From contig NZ_BCXH01000022.1 of assembly GCF_001895005.1 (NCBI RefSeq), forward strand, positions 30,976 to 94,975: a DNA stretch of 64,000 nucleotides. Direction: 5' to 3'. Positions 1 to 7,946 of the stretch are shown in pieces (the stretch's first letter is position 1; each line of letters starts with the position of its first letter). The stretch is from Rhodococcus yunnanensis NBRC 103083 (GTDB lineage Bacteria > Actinomycetota > Actinomycetes > Mycobacteriales > Mycobacteriaceae). The translations under genes and the position numbers were made by a program. The notes under the pieces were generated by a model. That model had not been told where the DNA came from. It did not search any database and worked only from the letters and a program-made list of their open reading frames with translations.

Positions 1-38
1 TGGAGATCTGACGCTCGTCGGGTGAAAACCGCGCTCGG

Positions 39-1400
39 ATGTTTGACTGGTCGAGAGCCAACCCCCCGGCGCTACGAAGACAAGGAAGTATCGCTGACGT
101 GACGTCACTACTCGGGCGAATCTCGCAGGGTCGAGCAACACAGGGCCGAATCTCACAGGGCCGAACAACACTGGGTCGAGTAACACAGCGCGGGTCGATA
201 CAGGAACCGGGTGCACTCGACCGCATCTCGGCCGCGACAGCAGATCTCGAGCCTGTGTTCGCGGCCGTGGATTCGACTGCGCTCGACGCCAATGCCGCCG
301 CCCTGGTGCGCCGCGCCAACGGGCTGCCGGTGCGGGTGGCGAGCAAATCGGTTCGCTCGCGCGCGGTACTCGAACGTGTCCTCGGTTCCGATCTCACTGC
401 GAGAGAAGGCTTTCGGGGGATCATGACGTATTCGCCCGCGGAAGCGATCTGGCTTGCGGGTCTGGGCGCGCAGGACATTTTGATGGGGTATCCGAGCGTC
501 GACCGCGAGTCATTGGCAACCATCACGCGTGATCGAGTGCTGTCCGGACGCATCACACTCATGGTCGACGCAGCCGAGCACCTCGACGTCATCCGTGCCG
601 CCGCCGGATCCGATCACCTCAAACCGCGCATCTGCATCGACGTCGACGCCTCGTTGCGGCTCGGGCCGCTACATCTGGGTGTCCGACGTTCACCACTCCG
701 TGAGCCCGCTGAGGTCGCAGGTTTCGCCCGCACGGCCAAGTCTCGCGGGTTCCGCGTGGTCGGCGTGATGTTCTACGAGGCGCAGATCGCAGGATTGCCC
801 GATTCCAACCCGATCGTCGAGCTCGTCAAGCGCGCGTCGGCTTCGGAGCTCGCCGGGCGTCGGCGCGCGGTCGTCGAGGCGGTCACCGACGTCACCGGGA
901 AGCTGGAGATCGTCAACAGCGGCGGCACCGGCTCACTGGAGGTCAGTTCGGCCGACCCGGTCGTGACGGAAGTGACCGCAGGCTCGGGCCTGTTCGCGCC
1001 GACGCTGTTCGACGGCTACACGGCGTTCACCGCCACCCCGTCGCTCTACTTCGCACTCCCGGTGGTGCGGAAGCCGACCCCGCAGATCGCGACAGCGTTC
1101 GGCGGCGGCTACATCGCGTCGGGTCCGGCGTCGACGTCTCGGACGCCGTCACCTGTCGCGTTCTCCGACGCGCTCGGCGGCCTGGTGCGCGGTGGCCTGA
1201 AATTGCTGCGCAACGAAGGGGCCGGCGAGGTGCAGACGCCCGTGGCCGGCACCGGGATAGCGATCGGCGACCGCATCTGGTTCCGACACGCCAAAGCCGG
1301 TGAGATCTGCGAGCGTGTCGACGCCCTTCATCTCGTCGAGCCCGACGGCACTGTCGCCGCCGTACCCACCTACCGCGGCGAGGCCAAGAACTTCGGCTAG
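39..1400 (+). CDS. Amino acid deaminase/aldolase-type PLP enzyme (alanine racemase N-domain fold, fold type III)
   Basis: A 453-residue protein of the D-threonine aldolase/alanine-racemase-like superfamily, which binds PLP on a lysine in a TIM barrel. The likely PLP lysine is K103 in VASKSVRS. The family similarity begins near residue 60 (DRISAATADLEPVFAAVD). The preceding 60 residues are an unusual extension made largely of a five-residue repeat (GRISQ, GRATQ, GRISQ, GRTTL, GRVTQ) at residues 26-50. The true start could lie downstream of the ATG at 39, but no better start with a ribosome site is obvious. Substrate is not predictable; deaminase, aldolase or racemase activity are all possible. 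Family call is good, specific function weak. Confidence 0.75.
   Translation: MFDWSRANPPALRRQGSIADVTSLLGRISQGRATQGRISQGRTTLGRVTQRGSIQEPGALDRISAATADLEPVFAAVDSTALDANAAALVRRANGLPVRVASKSVRSRAVLERVLGSDLTAREGFRGIMTYSPAEAIWLAGLGAQDILMGYPSVDRESLATITRDRVLSGRITLMVDAAEHLDVIRAAAGSDHLKPRICIDVDASLRLGPLHLGVRRSPLREPAEVAGFARTAKSRGFRVVGVMFYEAQIAGLPDSNPIVELVKRASASELAGRRRAVVEAVTDVTGKLEIVNSGGTGSLEVSSADPVVTEVTAGSGLFAPTLFDGYTAFTATPSLYFALPVVRKPTPQIATAFGGGYIASGPASTSRTPSPVAFSDALGGLVRGGLKLLRNEGAGEVQTPVAGTGIAIGDRIWFRHAKAGEICERVDALHLVEPDGTVAAVPTYRGEAKNFG
114..203 (+). repeat. 15-bp in-frame tandem repeat in the 5' end of the PLP-enzyme gene
   Basis: Five units of 15 bp run from 114 to 188 (first unit gggcgaatctcgcag) with a degenerate sixth to 203. 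Each unit is exactly five codons (G-R-x-S/T-Q), so copy-number change would lengthen or shorten the protein without breaking frame. Confidence 0.85.
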
Positions 1401-1523
1401 CCCCGGCCAGCCCGCCAGCCCGCAGCCCACCGCACCGCCCGCCGGCCCGGCAGTGGGAACCTCGGATGACGTATCGTCCGGTCCGCAGACGAGCAGTAGA
1501 GCTGGAGACAAGAGGGTGGAACT

Positions 1524-2588
1524 GTGAAACGCGGAGTGATCGAGCGTGCTCGGTGGATTGCCATGACGTCGGTGGTGGCAACGATGCTCGCCGCGACGGG
1601 TCCGGTGGGCACTGCGGGCGCCGACGAGATATCGGCGGGAGCCCAGGTTTCGGACGACGGGTCGAAGATCGTGTCCAGCGGGGTCGACGGCCGCACGGTC
1701 ACCCTGGAGGTCTACTCGGCTGCGATGGACAAGAACATCACGGTGAACGTGCAGCGTCCGAAAGATGCCTCGGTGCCGCGGCCGGTGCTCTACCTGCTCA
1801 ACGGGGCAGGCGGCGGAACCGACTCGGCTACCTGGCAGGCCAAGACCGACGTCGTGGATTTCCTCGCCGAGCAGAACGTCAATACGGTGATGCCCGTGGG
1901 AGGCAAGTTCTCCTACTACACCGACTGGAAGCAGGACGATCCAGTTCTCGGCCGCAACAAGTGGCGCACGTTCCTGCTCGACGAACTACCCCCGCTTGTC
2001 GACCGAGCTCTGGGAACCAACGGAGTGCAGGCGATCGCGGCCAACTCCATGTCGGCCACCGCTGTGTTGCAACTTGCCATCGCCAGGCCCGGTTTCTACT
2101 CCGCGGCGGCGGGATACAGCGGATGCGCGCAGATCTCCGACCCGGTCGGGCAGCAGTTCGTCAAGCTGGTCACCGAGACCTGGGGTGGGGGCGATGTCCG
2201 CAACATGTACGGCGAACCCGACGATCCGGCCTGGCGCGCGAACGACCCCGTCGTCGGCGCGGAAGGTCTGCGCGGGACGGCACTGTTCATCTCCAACGGA
2301 ACCGGGCAGCCAGGTCCGCACGACGAGTTCGCCGACCCCGCGACCTTCGATCCGACAGCGGAAAGCATTGCCGCGCAGATCGGAGTCGCGAACCAGATCG
2401 CGCTCGGGGGAGTCATCGAAAGTGCCGTGAACTGGTGCACTCACAATCTGCAGAATCGTCTCGACGAACTGCAGATCCCGGCGACATTCGACTTCGATCC
2501 AGTCGGTACGCACTCATGGGGTTACTGGCAGGACGCCTTCCACGCATCCTGGCCGACCCTGGTCGGCGGACTCGACGCGGCGCGCTAG
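1524..2588 (+). CDS. Secreted mycolyltransferase / antigen 85-type esterase (alpha/beta hydrolase)
   Basis: A 354-residue exported member of the antigen 85/corynomycolyltransferase family, which moves mycolic acids between trehalose monomycolate and arabinogalactan or trehalose in the cell envelope. A signal peptide (residues 1 to about 33, ending GTAGADE) is visible. The nucleophile serine is probably S175 in AANSMSA; the usual GLSM/GLST elbow is changed to ANSM. The C-terminal histidine is H330 in VGTHSWGYW, the family HSWxYW motif. C201 and C305 are shared with the neighbouring paralogue. It faces that paralogue (2623-3633, opposite strand) with only 34 bp between the stops. ATG start at 1524; the AAGAGGGTGGA stretch just upstream is a plausible ribosome site. 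Confidence 0.88.
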   Translation: MKRGVIERARWIAMTSVVATMLAATGPVGTAGADEISAGAQVSDDGSKIVSSGVDGRTVTLEVYSAAMDKNITVNVQRPKDASVPRPVLYLLNGAGGGTDSATWQAKTDVVDFLAEQNVNTVMPVGGKFSYYTDWKQDDPVLGRNKWRTFLLDELPPLVDRALGTNGVQAIAANSMSATAVLQLAIARPGFYSAAAGYSGCAQISDPVGQQFVKLVTETWGGGDVRNMYGEPDDPAWRANDPVVGAEGLRGTALFISNGTGQPGPHDEFADPATFDPTAESIAAQIGVANQIALGGVIESAVNWCTHNLQNRLDELQIPATFDFDPVGTHSWGYWQDAFHASWPTLVGGLDAAR

Positions 2589-2622
2589 CAACGTCGACGT
2601 CCGCCGGACCCTAGGCGTTCGG

Positions 2623-3633
2623 TCAGATCCCCATGCCCGTGGCCAGCAGCGGCCACGAGTCGTGCAGGGCTTCCTGCCAGTACGGCCAGTAGTGCGTACC
2701 GACCGGCGGGAACTGGTACGTCGCCGGTATGCCGATCGAATCGAGCTTGTTCATCAGATTGTGCGAGCAGTAGTTGGTCGCACCCTCGATGACAACACCG
2801 AGACCGAGGTTCACCACGCCCTGAGGGCCGTTGCCCTCGGTGTAGTAGCGCACGTCTTCGGGCTGGGGAATGCCACTACCGCTGGAGATGTAGAGGGCGG
2901 TGCCGCGAAGCTTCTCGGCGTTGATGACGGGGTCGTTCTCCGCCCAGGCAGGGTCGTTGTCGGGGCCGTACATGTTGACGGTGTTGCCCCCGCTCCAGGT
3001 TTCCACGGACAACTTCACGAATTGTCGGCCCAGGGGGTCGGCGATCTGCGCGCAGCCGCTGTAGGCGGCGACGGCCTTGAACAATCCGGGCCGTGCCTCG
3101 GCCATCTGGAGGACGGCGGTGCCGGAGGTGGACAGGCCGGCCAGTGAATTCAGCCCGGTCGAGCCGAGGGTGTCGTCGAGCAGCGGTGGAAGCTCCTGGG
3201 TGAGGAACGTCTGCCACTTGTTGACACCGAGCTTCGGATCTTCCTGACGCCAATCCGCGTAGTAGCTGCCGCGTCCACCGATCGGCAACACCACGTTGAC
3301 CTGCTTGTCGGACAGGAAGGTGAGCGCATCGGTCTGTTGCTGCCAGCTCGCTGTGCCCTCACCGGCGTCGAGGCCGCTGAGGAGGTAGAGATTGGGGGCG
3401 GGCTTGGACTCGTCGACCGGGCGTTGCACCTGGACGGTGATGTCCTTGTCCATGGCTGCCGAGTGCACCTGCAGATGCCACGTCCGCCCGTCCTTGTCGA
3501 CCGAGGTCACCGAAGATCCGGTGGCGTCCTCGGCCGAGGCGACTCCGCCGAAGGCGGACAGCACAAGGGCTGCCGTCGCGGCGACGACGGCGCCGCGAAG
3601 TACGGCTCGATTGCGTAGTGAAAGAAGCTTCAT
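2623..3633 (-). CDS. Secreted mycolyltransferase / antigen 85-type esterase, second copy
   Basis: A 336-residue paralogue of the gene at 1524-2588, with the same order of conserved blocks. The signal peptide ends near VASAED (residue 35). The nucleophile is S168 in LAGLSTSG, the classic elbow, and the histidine is H314 in VGTHYWPYW. C194 and C289 match the cysteines of the partner. The family transfers mycoloyl groups onto trehalose or arabinogalactan outside the membrane. The two genes converge tail to tail, so they came from an inverted duplication or an ancient pair but have separate promoters; this one would be transcribed from the 165-bp gap at 3634-3798. Confidence 0.9.
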   Translation of the reverse strand: MKLLSLRNRAVLRGAVVAATAALVLSAFGGVASAEDATGSSVTSVDKDGRTWHLQVHSAAMDKDITVQVQRPVDESKPAPNLYLLSGLDAGEGTASWQQQTDALTFLSDKQVNVVLPIGGRGSYYADWRQEDPKLGVNKWQTFLTQELPPLLDDTLGSTGLNSLAGLSTSGTAVLQMAEARPGLFKAVAAYSGCAQIADPLGRQFVKLSVETWSGGNTVNMYGPDNDPAWAENDPVINAEKLRGTALYISSGSGIPQPEDVRYYTEGNGPQGVVNLGLGVVIEGATNYCSHNLMNKLDSIGIPATYQFPPVGTHYWPYWQEALHDSWPLLATGMGI

Positions 3634-3798
3634 TGCGAAGTCGATTCCAGTCCCCGGGCCGCGGTCGGTCCCGATGTAGCGGTTGTTCCGGCCCAGGCTC
3701 GGTGTTGCACAGCGTGGAGACGGCTGAGTTGTACTTACACTGCATGTCTTTCTCGAAGGGTAGTTCGTTACTGTAGGCGATCGTCACATACATCCGCG

Positions 3799-6700
3799 TC
3801 AGAGTCGATCGTTCGGCTGGTCCACCAGCGACATGAAGGCGCCGAGCGTCTCCAGACCGTCGGGAGTCGCTGGTAGGAAGTGTGTCAACGTTCTGGATTG
3901 GATCACGATGGCCGCCCACTGGCCACGAGAGACGGCTACGTTCAATCGGTTTCGTGAGAGCAGGAAACTCGCGCCTCGGGGTGACTGCCCGAGGTTCGAC
4001 GCCGTCATCGACAACAGCGCGATCGGGGCCTGCCGTCCCTGGAACTTGTCGACGGTTCCGACGAGTACGTCCGCGAGCCCGGCTCGATCCAGATGCTCAC
4101 GAACGAGCGCGACCTGCGCGTTGTAGGGCGCGACGACGATGAAGTCGCTCGGTTCGAGGCCCCGAATTCCGTCGTGGGTGTCGGGGTCGGTCCACGGCGA
4201 CCCGATCAGTTTCTCGATCTGCCTGCGGATCTCCTCTGCTTCCTCGGGCGAGTCGGTGGTGTTGTCATGATGCTCGACGGTGACCGTGTGCAGTCCGGGC
4301 CGGACACCGCCCATGATGCGCTTCGAGGTTGCCTCGACATTCGAGACGAGCTTGCCCTCGTACGACAGCACGGACACCGGCGCGCAGAGGTCGGGGTGCA
4401 TGCGCCACGTTCGGCTGAGGAAGTAGCCGCGGTCGGCCGGGAGCGCTCCGTGGCCTGCGGCAAGCCACCCGAGCGCGGATTCGTCGACGGGCTCGGGGTG
4501 TGTTCCTTGACTGACCTGGGGGAGTTGCTGCGGATCGCCCAGTAGCAGCAGATTGCGTGCGGCGCCCGCGACGGCGATGGTGTTGGCCAGCGAGAACTGT
4601 CCCGCCTCGTCGACCACGAGCAGATCGAGCGAACCGGGTACGACGCGTGTGTCGTGCGAGAAATCCCATGCCGTGCCGCCGACGACACAGCCGCCTGTGG
4701 CGTCGGAGACGAACGCCGGATAGTCGGTGTCGCGTAGCTCGGTGTGTTCGGTCGGCTTCTTCTTGCCGACGAGTTCCGGCGCCACACCCGCCTTCACGAT
4801 GCCGTCGAGCAGATTTTCGACGACGGAATGTGATTGTGCAACAACGCCGATCCGCCAGTGGTGCTCGGAGACGAGCCGGGCGATCACGGCCGCAGCGGTA
4901 TAGGTCTTGCCGGTCCCCGGTGGCCCCTGCACGGCGAGGTAGGAGTCGTCGAGATCGAGCAGTGCGGAACTGATCGCGTCGATGTAGTTGTCCTCGACGA
5001 CCTCCGGTAGCGGACTGCCCGATCGTGTCCTCGGCGGTGTCAGCGAGGTCAGGTCGGCGGCCGCGGTGCGTGGCAGTTGGGGCAGCATGGCCTGAACCTG
5101 GGTGGCAGCGCGCACGATCGCTTGCTCGAGGCTCGCCGTCATGATCGGCGACGTCGGCGCCACCGCCATCGGCAACTGTGTGTACGGTTCGACGCCAGCG
5201 GCGAGCTTTTCGTCGACGACGACGAAGTCGTCGCCGATCTCGACCACGTCGGCTTTGCTGCTTGCCCGGTACGTCGGGTGGGGTTGGTCGAGTCCGCCTG
5301 GAGCCGGGACGTCGTACAACAGCCGAACCGACTTGTCGACGCCGCCGGTACCGACGAGCCGGAGTCGTCGGCGCAGCAGTTTCTGGCGAGGCGAGGTCTT
5401 GGCCCACTCCGATTCGATCGATCCGGAGTCGATCTTCATGACGTCGGCCGCATCGGCCCACTCGTCGACCGGGCTCTGTAGACGGTCGAAGTGAGCCCAC
5501 CAGAACGGCTTTCGTTCGCGTCGGTGATATCCGATGGATCCGCCGTACAGGGCAACGGCCCGTTGGATCGGTGTGCGTTCGCCTGCCGGGCCGGTGCCGA
5601 CGTACTCGCGCAGCGATTCTTCCAGGGGAGTGGCCTGATCGTCGATCTCGGGTGCGAGCTCGGCGGGCGGCCTCGGGGAGATACCTGCGTCGGATGCTCG
5701 CTCCAGCAGCCAGTCTCGCAACTCGATGGTCGACACACAGTCGTAGCGGTTGTATTCGGTGATCTCTGCCAGCAATGCGTCCGCTTCCTCGGTGCGGCCC
5801 TCGTCCCGGAGGTCACACCAGTGGGCGTACTCGGCGATCGACGCTGCGGCATTGGTGACGTCGCCGTCGCGGTCTGCCTGCATGTAGAGAGGCTCTAGCT
5901 TCTTGATGCTGTACGACCGCTCACCGATCCGAACCGAGCCGCGTACAACGGGATACAAGTCCACCAGAACGTTCTCGCGCAGCAGGTTGTCGACGATGTC
6001 CTCGCCCACGCCGTATCGTCCGGCGAGTCGAAGCAGTGCGGTCTTCTCGTATGCGGCGTAGTGGTACACGTGCATGCCGGGGTACTCACGACGACGTTCG
6101 ACGACGTATCCGAGAAATTGTTCGAGGGCAGCACGTTCCTGAGCGCGGTCGTGTGCCCAGAACGGCCGGAAGGTTCCGTCGGTCTCGAGCACACCGAACA
6201 GGTACTCGAGGCCCCATTCCGACGACCCCGGTTCGGCCCACAGCGGGTCGCCTTCGAAGTCGAAGAAGATATCGCCCTGGTCCGGCTGTGGAATGGATCC
6301 GAGTGCAGCGGCGTCGAAGATCTCGAACTCGGTCCGGCCGCTGTTTCGCTGCGCGATCTGCACGGCAGCCTGTGATCGAAGGGCCAGCAGTGTGCGAGCC
6401 GACATGTCCTCGACCGCTCCCTCCGAACGTGCGAGCTCGACGACGGTGGTGATGCCTGCCGCGTTGAGGTGTGCGCGTTGCCCACCGTTGAGCCCGGCGA
6501 CGAACAGCAGATCGTCCCTGGCGACCACCTGCTCGTCGCACATCTCGCACCGCCCGCACATGCTGTACCTCGGATCGCCCCACTCGGCAGGGTCACCATC
6601 GGCGACGTGCTCGTCGATGATCTCTTCCAGATGTGCACGCTGACGTCGATAGACCGGGAGCAGGTCCTTGCGGGCATGATCGGTCGTCGAGCCGTCGCCG

Positions 6701-7206
6701 AGCATCAGGTGCAGTCGATCGGCCACCTCGATGCCGTTGTTCTCCAGCGCATCGGCGTAGGCGGCGAGCTGGAGCAGGGCGGGCACACGCGCGTGCCGCG
6801 ACAGCTTGGTGTCGTAGACCGAATAGCCTCGATCCTCCTTGAGGAGGAAGTCGCAGAATCCGAGGAAGCGGCCGTCGAAGAACGTGGCCTGATACAGGAC
6901 GTCGTAACCCCAGTGCGCGGTTTCGATGGTGGCCGCATTGGCGTCGGCGAGTGCCAGTTCGGTTCGCTCGGGCCTCGGCATGATCGAGACGCCCGAGCCG
7001 AACTTCGCTTGCAATGCCTCCAACTGGCGGCGCTCGTGTGCAAACCCAAGAGCGGACGTTCGTTCGAGCATCGGGTCGGGTGCGCTGGGCACGGCCTCGA
7101 TGCGGCCCAGCTTTGCATCGAGGGTGCGCAGCATTGCGTATTCACAGACCGCAGCCGCCGACAGGTCGCTCGCGCTGTAGACGACCCGGTCGCCGAGGAG
7201 GAACAC
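3799..7206 (-). CDS. TM0106-family RecB-like nuclease fused to an RNase H-like domain and SF1 (Dna2/Upf1-type) helicase
   Basis: About 1135 residues with three parts. The N-terminal RecB-like PD-(D/E)XK nuclease has YDTKL near residue 130 and a cysteine cluster MCGRCEMC near 217 that may hold Fe-S. A DEDD/RNase H-like domain starts at FFDFEGD near 314. A C-terminal superfamily 1 helicase has Walker A GPPGTGKT near 759, Walker B LLVVDEAGQF near 863 and a Q-rich VDKFQGRQ motif near the end. It probably cuts and unwinds DNA or RNA/DNA; its cellular role is unknown. The reading frame is open to a TTG at 7263, which would overlap the divergent gene's ATG; GTG at 7206 (alternative 7212) gives the N-terminus expected for this family (MFLLGDRVVYSASDL). 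No clear ribosome site, so it may be leaderless. Confidence 0.85.
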   Translation of the reverse strand: MFLLGDRVVYSASDLSAAAVCEYAMLRTLDAKLGRIEAVPSAPDPMLERTSALGFAHERRQLEALQAKFGSGVSIMPRPERTELALADANAATIETAHWGYDVLYQATFFDGRFLGFCDFLLKEDRGYSVYDTKLSRHARVPALLQLAAYADALENNGIEVADRLHLMLGDGSTTDHARKDLLPVYRRQRAHLEEIIDEHVADGDPAEWGDPRYSMCGRCEMCDEQVVARDDLLFVAGLNGGQRAHLNAAGITTVVELARSEGAVEDMSARTLLALRSQAAVQIAQRNSGRTEFEIFDAAALGSIPQPDQGDIFFDFEGDPLWAEPGSSEWGLEYLFGVLETDGTFRPFWAHDRAQERAALEQFLGYVVERRREYPGMHVYHYAAYEKTALLRLAGRYGVGEDIVDNLLRENVLVDLYPVVRGSVRIGERSYSIKKLEPLYMQADRDGDVTNAAASIAEYAHWCDLRDEGRTEEADALLAEITEYNRYDCVSTIELRDWLLERASDAGISPRPPAELAPEIDDQATPLEESLREYVGTGPAGERTPIQRAVALYGGSIGYHRRERKPFWWAHFDRLQSPVDEWADAADVMKIDSGSIESEWAKTSPRQKLLRRRLRLVGTGGVDKSVRLLYDVPAPGGLDQPHPTYRASSKADVVEIGDDFVVVDEKLAAGVEPYTQLPMAVAPTSPIMTASLEQAIVRAATQVQAMLPQLPRTAAADLTSLTPPRTRSGSPLPEVVEDNYIDAISSALLDLDDSYLAVQGPPGTGKTYTAAAVIARLVSEHHWRIGVVAQSHSVVENLLDGIVKAGVAPELVGKKKPTEHTELRDTDYPAFVSDATGGCVVGGTAWDFSHDTRVVPGSLDLLVVDEAGQFSLANTIAVAGAARNLLLLGDPQQLPQVSQGTHPEPVDESALGWLAAGHGALPADRGYFLSRTWRMHPDLCAPVSVLSYEGKLVSNVEATSKRIMGGVRPGLHTVTVEHHDNTTDSPEEAEEIRRQIEKLIGSPWTDPDTHDGIRGLEPSDFIVVAPYNAQVALVREHLDRAGLADVLVGTVDKFQGRQAPIALLSMTASNLGQSPRGASFLLSRNRLNVAVSRGQWAAIVIQSRTLTHFLPATPDGLETLGAFMSLVDQPNDRL

Positions 7207-7262
7207 GCGCACAACTGTAGGGGAATGCAACGACACGAACTCGAAGCAGGCAAAATAGCCCA

Positions 7263-7877
7263 ATGCCGTTTTTCGAAGGAGTCACCGGTGCCGTTCACTA
7301 CCGTTCGTGGACGACGCCACATCCCCATCTGGTTGTGGTGTTCCTCCACGGACTCGGCCAGAACAGCGGGAACTACCACCGCTTCGCCCGAGTGCTGAAC
7401 GGCGAGGACATCGATGTCTGGGCCATCGATCACGTAGGTCACGGACTGACCGAGGGGGAGTTGTCGGACGCGTCGCAGATCGGCGGCCTCGCCGACAACG
7501 CACTCCAGCTCGCCGACATCGCACGGTCCGAACGCTCCGGCGTGCCGATGGCGCTGATGGGCCATTCACTCGGCGCTGCGACGGCGATCGCCGCACTGGA
7601 CAAGGCTCCGGGCGGTTTCGTCTCCGCGGTGCTGTGCGGAACCCCGACGTCGACGACAGGCAAGGCGTCCGACCTCAACGAGTCGACAGTGCCGCTTCTG
7701 GCGCTCCACGGCGTCGACGACCGCCTGGCCCCGATCGACGCCGTCCGTGCGTGGATCCCGTCGGTTCCCGGCGCGCGGCTACGGGAGTTCGAGAACGCAG
7801 GTCACGATCTTCTGCACGAGAGAGTGCACCGCACGGTCTCACTCGAAGCCGCGGAGTTCCTGCTCAGCCATACATGA
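7263..7877 (+). CDS. Alpha/beta hydrolase (lysophospholipase/monoacylglycerol lipase-like)
   Basis: A compact 204-residue serine hydrolase. The oxyanion-hole segment is FLHGLGQNSG (27-36). The nucleophile is S102 in GHSLGAA, the acid is D152 or D153 in HGVDDRLAP, and the histidine is H181 in NAGHDLLHE. The pattern and length fit monoacylglycerol-lipase-like enzymes, but the lid region is short and the substrate cannot be told. It is divergent from the nuclease-helicase at 7206 with about 56 bp between starts. ATG at 7263; the sequence upstream has no strong ribosome site. Confidence 0.85.
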   Translation: MPFFEGVTGAVHYRSWTTPHPHLVVVFLHGLGQNSGNYHRFARVLNGEDIDVWAIDHVGHGLTEGELSDASQIGGLADNALQLADIARSERSGVPMALMGHSLGAATAIAALDKAPGGFVSAVLCGTPTSTTGKASDLNESTVPLLALHGVDDRLAPIDAVRAWIPSVPGARLREFENAGHDLLHERVHRTVSLEAAEFLLSHT

Positions 7878-7902
7878 AGACAAGCAGGCACGCATGAGAA
7901 CA

Positions 7903-7927
7903 GGCAGGCCCGGGGTGCGGACCTGCC
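7903..7927. terminator. Imperfect hairpin between convergent genes
   Basis: GGCAGG (7903-7908) pairs with CCTGCC (7922-7927); after one mismatch the stem continues CCG/CGG. It lies between the convergent stops at 7877 and 7947 and could end both transcripts. No U-tract. Confidence 0.4.
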
Positions 7928-7946
7928 CGTTGTCGAAAGGAATGAG

